From: Deinococcus sp.
GTDB taxonomy: Bacteria; Deinococcota; Deinococci; Deinococcales; Thermaceae
Assembly: GCA_023382135.1 (NCBI GenBank)
Contig: JAMCQK010000094.1
Location: 1 to 8,437, forward strand
DNA: 8,437 nt
Direction of reading: 5' to 3'
The notes below the pieces were generated by a model, which ran no database searches, was not told the origin of the DNA, and saw nothing but the letters and a program-made list of their open reading frames with translations. Made by a program: the position numbers and the translations under genes. How positions within the stretch are numbered: position 1 is the first letter of the stretch; every line of letters begins with the position of its first letter. Positions 6,137 to 8,437 of this stretch are shown here, one piece after another.

Positions 6137-6821
6137 CTCTGAGCTGTTCTACCCCAATAAGCTTTCCGTCTCTGAGGTGAACAATCCGGTCCGCTTTCCT
6201 GGCGACCTCGAGGTCGTGCGTCACCAGTACCAGGGTCTTGCCTGCCTTGGCCTGGGACAAGAGCAGCTCGACGATCTTAGCACCGCTTCCCGAGTCCAGG
6301 TTTCCGGTGGGCTCGTCGGCGAAAAGAATGGGCGGGTTGAGCGCCAGCGATCGCGCGATAGCCACTCGCTGCTGCTCGCCGCCGGAGAGCTTGGAAGGCA
6401 GGTGCTTGAGCCGGTGGTTGAGCCCCACCCGCTCCAACAGCGCGGCCGCGCGTTCAAGCCGTTCCTTAGTACTCTTGCCCGCCAGCAGCATGGGAAAAGC
6501 AACGTTCTCTTGCGCGGTGAGGGTGGGGATCAGGCTCCACTGCTGAAACACAAAGCCCATACGCCTGAGTCTCACCTCGGCCCTGGCGTTTTCTCCCAGC
6601 GAGGAAAGCGCCGCTTCTTTGCCGCCAACGTCAATCAGCACCTCGCCTGCAGTCGGAATATCAAAGCCCGCGAGCAGATTGAGCAGCGTAGTCTTACCTG
6701 AACCCGAAGGGCCCACAATAGCGGTGGCTCCAGGGCCAAACTGATAGTTAAGGTTTTCAATGGCGGTGACGTCGATCTCGCCTTGGTGGTAGCGTTTGGT
6801 CAGTTGGTTGGCTACAAGCAT
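6123..6821 (-). CDS. ABC transporter ATP-binding protein, MacB/LolD type
   Basis: This 232-residue ATPase powers the adjacent permease. Visible motifs are Walker A GPSGSGKTT (37-45), the Q-loop in FVFQQWSLIPTLTAQENV (Gln 93/94), the signature LSGGEQQRVAIARSLA (145-160), Walker B ILFADEPTGNLDS (165-177, Glu 170) and the switch His in VTHDLE (202). QQWSLIPTLTAQENV and DEPTGNLD are typical of the MacB/LolD/FtsE group, which works by mechanotransmission and not by classical import. The start ATG at 6821 has a Shine-Dalgarno GGAAGG (plus-strand 6828-6833) six bases upstream. It lies 18 bases after the permease stop, so both form one operon. The substrate could be a lipoprotein, peptide or antibiotic and cannot be told from sequence. 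Confidence 0.94.
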   Translation of the reverse strand: MLVANQLTKRYHQGEIDVTAIENLNYQFGPGATAIVGPSGSGKTTLLNLLAGFDIPTAGEVLIDVGGKEAALSSLGENARAEVRLRRMGFVFQQWSLIPTLTAQENVAFPMLLAGKSTKERLERAAALLERVGLNHRLKHLPSKLSGGEQQRVAIARSLALNPPILFADEPTGNLDSGSGAKIVELLLSQAKAGKTLVLVTHDLEVARKADRIVHLRDGKLIGVEQLRDAAE

Positions 6822-6839
6822 GGCATTCCTTCCGGGGCG

Positions 6840-7979
6840 TCAGACCCTACCGAGCGCTTCCACCACTGGTATCCGGCTGGCGGTACGGGCGGGAAGTACG
6901 CCTGCGATGAGTCCCAGGGTCGTGGCCACCGAAAGCGCGAAGAACGCCAGCCTGAAGGTGATTTTTGAAAGCGGCAAGCCCACCGCATCCACCGTGAACC
7001 AGTTCACCACCTGTGAACCAAGCCCGCCTAGCACCAGGCCCACCAGACCCCCGGTCAGGCCCATCAGGAGCGCCTCCAAGAGCACCAGGCCAAAGATGAA
7101 GCTGCGCTTGGCACCAATGGCGCGCATCAGGCCGAACTCGCGGATACGTTCGTAGACGCCCATCATCACCGTGTTGGCCACCAGCAGCCCTCCGACGATG
7201 AGCGCCACCAGGCTGATGCCGAAGCGGATGATGTCGCCAATCCGCACCGCACGCTCCATAAACTTCACCACCTCGCCGGTGGTCTGGGCATCCACGCCGG
7301 GAACAGCCGCGTCAACTTTCTGGGCAATAGACTCGGCGCTGCCGCCGGGTTTAATCACCAGCAGCACCGAGCTGAAGTTTTGTGTACCCAGCACCTTCTG
7401 TATACCGTCGTTGGCCACAAACACAAAGTTGTCGGCAAAGCCGCCGGACTCCTTGAGAATGCCCGTTACTTTTACTGTGACCTCGGCCGAAAGCCTGAGC
7501 TCCTTGCCAAGGTTAAGCCCAGAACGCTGGGCGACCTTGGAGCCTAGTACAGCGTCTTTAGCTCCTACCTCCAGGCTGCCTTCCACTGCCTGGATGCCTG
7601 GGTAAACGATCTTTGGGCTCACACCCGCGGGCAAGCCCTGGAAAATAAACGCGCTCCCCGGGTCAAAGCCCCCCCGCATCAGCACCGCCACCGGAATGGC
7701 CTCGAGGGCGCCCGCGTCCTTGGCCGCGCTCTTTATCTTGTCCACGGTAGCGGGAGAAATTTCCGGCTGGCTGCTGCCAAACCCGCTCGAACCCTGGGGT
7801 ACCACCTGGATGGTGGGCCCCACGCGGGCGACCTCCCCCGCCAATGCCCCGCGAATGCCCTCGCCGAACGACAAAAATAAAACCATCGAGGCGGTGGCCA
7901 CCACAATGCCTAAGAGCGTAAGCAGGCTGCGCACGGGCCGGGCCTTCAGGTTGCGGTAGACAAGTGCCAGCAGTTCCAT
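6840..7979 (-). CDS. ABC transporter permease, MacB/FtsX type
   Basis: This 379-residue membrane protein has the MacB layout: an N-terminal helix at about 17-38 (SLLTLLGIVVATASMVLFLS) preceded by the cytoplasmic YRNLKARPVR, a large outside MacB-core domain at about 40-240 (ending with EVVKFMERAVRIGDI), and a C-terminal FtsX domain of three helices (about 247-270, 300-330 and 345-368). Family signals are VYERIREFGLMRAIGAKR, the coupling loop, and LPARTASRIPVVEALGRV at the end. It has no fused ATPase, which is supplied by the next gene. An in-frame start at 8072 exists, but its extra residues are not hydrophobic and have no family features. The ATG at 7979 is preferred because TATTCT lies six bases before it and the protein then starts MELLALVYRNLKARPVR. 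No HlyD-like adaptor gene is present in the window. Confidence 0.93.
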   Translation of the reverse strand: MELLALVYRNLKARPVRSLLTLLGIVVATASMVLFLSFGEGIRGALAGEVARVGPTIQVVPQGSSGFGSSQPEISPATVDKIKSAAKDAGALEAIPVAVLMRGGFDPGSAFIFQGLPAGVSPKIVYPGIQAVEGSLEVGAKDAVLGSKVAQRSGLNLGKELRLSAEVTVKVTGILKESGGFADNFVFVANDGIQKVLGTQNFSSVLLVIKPGGSAESIAQKVDAAVPGVDAQTTGEVVKFMERAVRIGDIIRFGISLVALIVGGLLVANTVMMGVYERIREFGLMRAIGAKRSFIFGLVLLEALLMGLTGGLVGLVLGGLGSQVVNWFTVDAVGLPLSKITFRLAFFALSVATTLGLIAGVLPARTASRIPVVEALGRV

Positions 7980-7985
7980 TTCTAG

Positions 7986-7991
7986 AGAATA
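7986..7991 (-). promoter_or_regulatory. Probable -10 hexamer (TATTCT) for the ABC exporter operon
   Basis: On the minus strand TATTCT is followed by six bases (CTAGAA) and then the ATG at 7979, the same spacing as for the ion transporter gene. No Shine-Dalgarno sequence is present, so a leaderless operon message is likely. No good -35 is visible in the 125 bases between the gene and the right repeat arm. Confidence 0.5.
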
Positions 7992-8102
7992 ATCGGTTTC
8001 ACATGAGGAAGCGCAGATACAACTGTCTTGTTGCTTCGATGATGTGGGTTCAGACCCGTGCCTGCCCGCCACCGTGACGCCAGCTGGCCAGCAAGAACAA
8101 GG

Positions 8103-8241
8103 TTAAGTACTCCAGTCTAAGTTTGCCAAAAGGCTTGAAAAGCCGCGCTGTGTTCCTGCCCGCTTCGCAGCAGGCGGGCCTTGCTCCCTCTGGCCCTGGT
8201 GAGTTTGACCCTTTGGTCAAACTCACCATGGAGATACTTAC
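8103..8241 (-). repeat. Palindromic MITE/REP-like element, copy 4 (longest)
   Basis: Reading the minus strand, this roughly 138-bp copy starts TAAGTATCTCCATGGTGAG and ends GACTGGAGTACTTAA, having lost one base in the right terminal repeat. It shares the CCCGCCTGCTGCGAAGCGGG block with copy 3 and also has a unique perfect 13-base hairpin: GGTGAGTTTGACC (8198-8210), a 4-base loop and GGTCAAACTCACC (8215-8227). It is opposite in orientation to copies 1 to 3. Confidence 0.85.
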
Positions 8242-8437
8242 TTCGGCACCAGTTTCAACATGACGCTTCTTTTGGGCGGCGGGGAGATTCGCTGGCTGGG
8301 CTGGCGGGTGCCGATATTTCAATCTTCAGCCTGGTCTTGCTTTTCGGTGGGGCCAGCATGAACCTGGGACTACCGGTGCCAATTTTGCGCTCTGCATGGT
8401 GGCGGACTGCGGAATTACGAGCTGGCGCAGGGCTTCC
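8242..8437 (+). pseudogene. Decayed gene remnant, identity unknown (right arm)
   Basis: This is the inverted copy of 5649-5843 and carries the same broken frames. Here the frame starting FGTSFNMTLLLGGGEIRWLG meets a TGA at 8359-8361. One extra base relative to the left arm makes a different frame continuous, reading GADISIFSLVLLFGG and then ASMNLGLPVPILRSAWWR to the window edge. Neither frame is recognised. Whether it continues into a longer gene beyond 8437 cannot be seen. Confidence 0.3.

Larger units (their letters stand above)
8103..8437 (-). repeat. Long inverted repeat, right arm
   Basis: This is the reverse-complement partner of 5649-5955. It consists of palindromic element copy 4 (8103-8241) joined to the 195-base segment (8242-8437). 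The match runs up to the last base of the window, so the repeat may be longer. Within the 195 bases only one substitution and one extra base separate the arms. Confidence 0.9.

Noticed and set aside
7980..8072. Longer N-terminus for the ABC permease starting at 8072
   Set aside because: The extra 31 residues are polar, cysteine-containing and unlike any MacB permease start. A -10 hexamer lies within this stretch six bases before the ATG at 7979.
8041..8102. Possible tRNA-like GGTTCAGACCC stretch upstream of the permease
   Set aside because: No acceptor stem, anticodon arm or other cloverleaf parts can be formed around it.

Overview
The window looks like chromosomal DNA from a thermophilic bacterium of the family Thermaceae, most likely Meiothermus-like. 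I infer this from the G+C-rich composition, from a seven-iron ferredoxin of the Thermus type, and from several genes whose -10 hexamer sits only 4 to 7 bases before the start codon, the leaderless arrangement common in Deinococcus-Thermus. No database search was possible, so the genus is an inference.

Layout. Positions 1-1408 (+) hold the 3' part of aroA (EPSP synthase) followed by cmk (cytidylate kinase). Positions 1431-2306 (-) hold a secreted cell-wall hydrolase with two LysM domains and an NlpC/P60 domain, convergent with cmk. Positions 2433-3776 (+) encode an ArsB/NhaD-type ion transporter, divergent from the hydrolase. Positions 3991-4230 (+) encode the ferredoxin, which ends in a rho-independent terminator at 4321-4349. 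Positions 4341-5543 (-) encode an MFS transporter. Positions 6123-7979 (-) form a two-gene MacB/LolD-type ABC exporter operon (permease then ATPase). These are core housekeeping genes mixed with envelope and transport genes.

The accessory signal is in the gaps. Four copies of one short palindromic element, with ends related to CTAAGTATCTCCA, lie at 3773-3866, 4241-4318, 5844-5955 and 8103-8241. They resemble a MITE or REP-type family. Copies three and four are each fused to the same roughly 195-bp segment, giving a long, nearly identical inverted repeat (5649-5955 against 8103-8437) that brackets the ABC operon. The segment carries broken reading frames that look like a decayed gene. A 51-codon orphan frame (5981-6136, -) overlaps the end of the ATPase gene and may be the tail of another lost gene.

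I found no tRNA, rRNA, CRISPR array, riboswitch, recognisable transposase or complete novel defence system. The best candidates for follow-up are the palindromic element family and the inverted-repeat-flanked exporter cassette.
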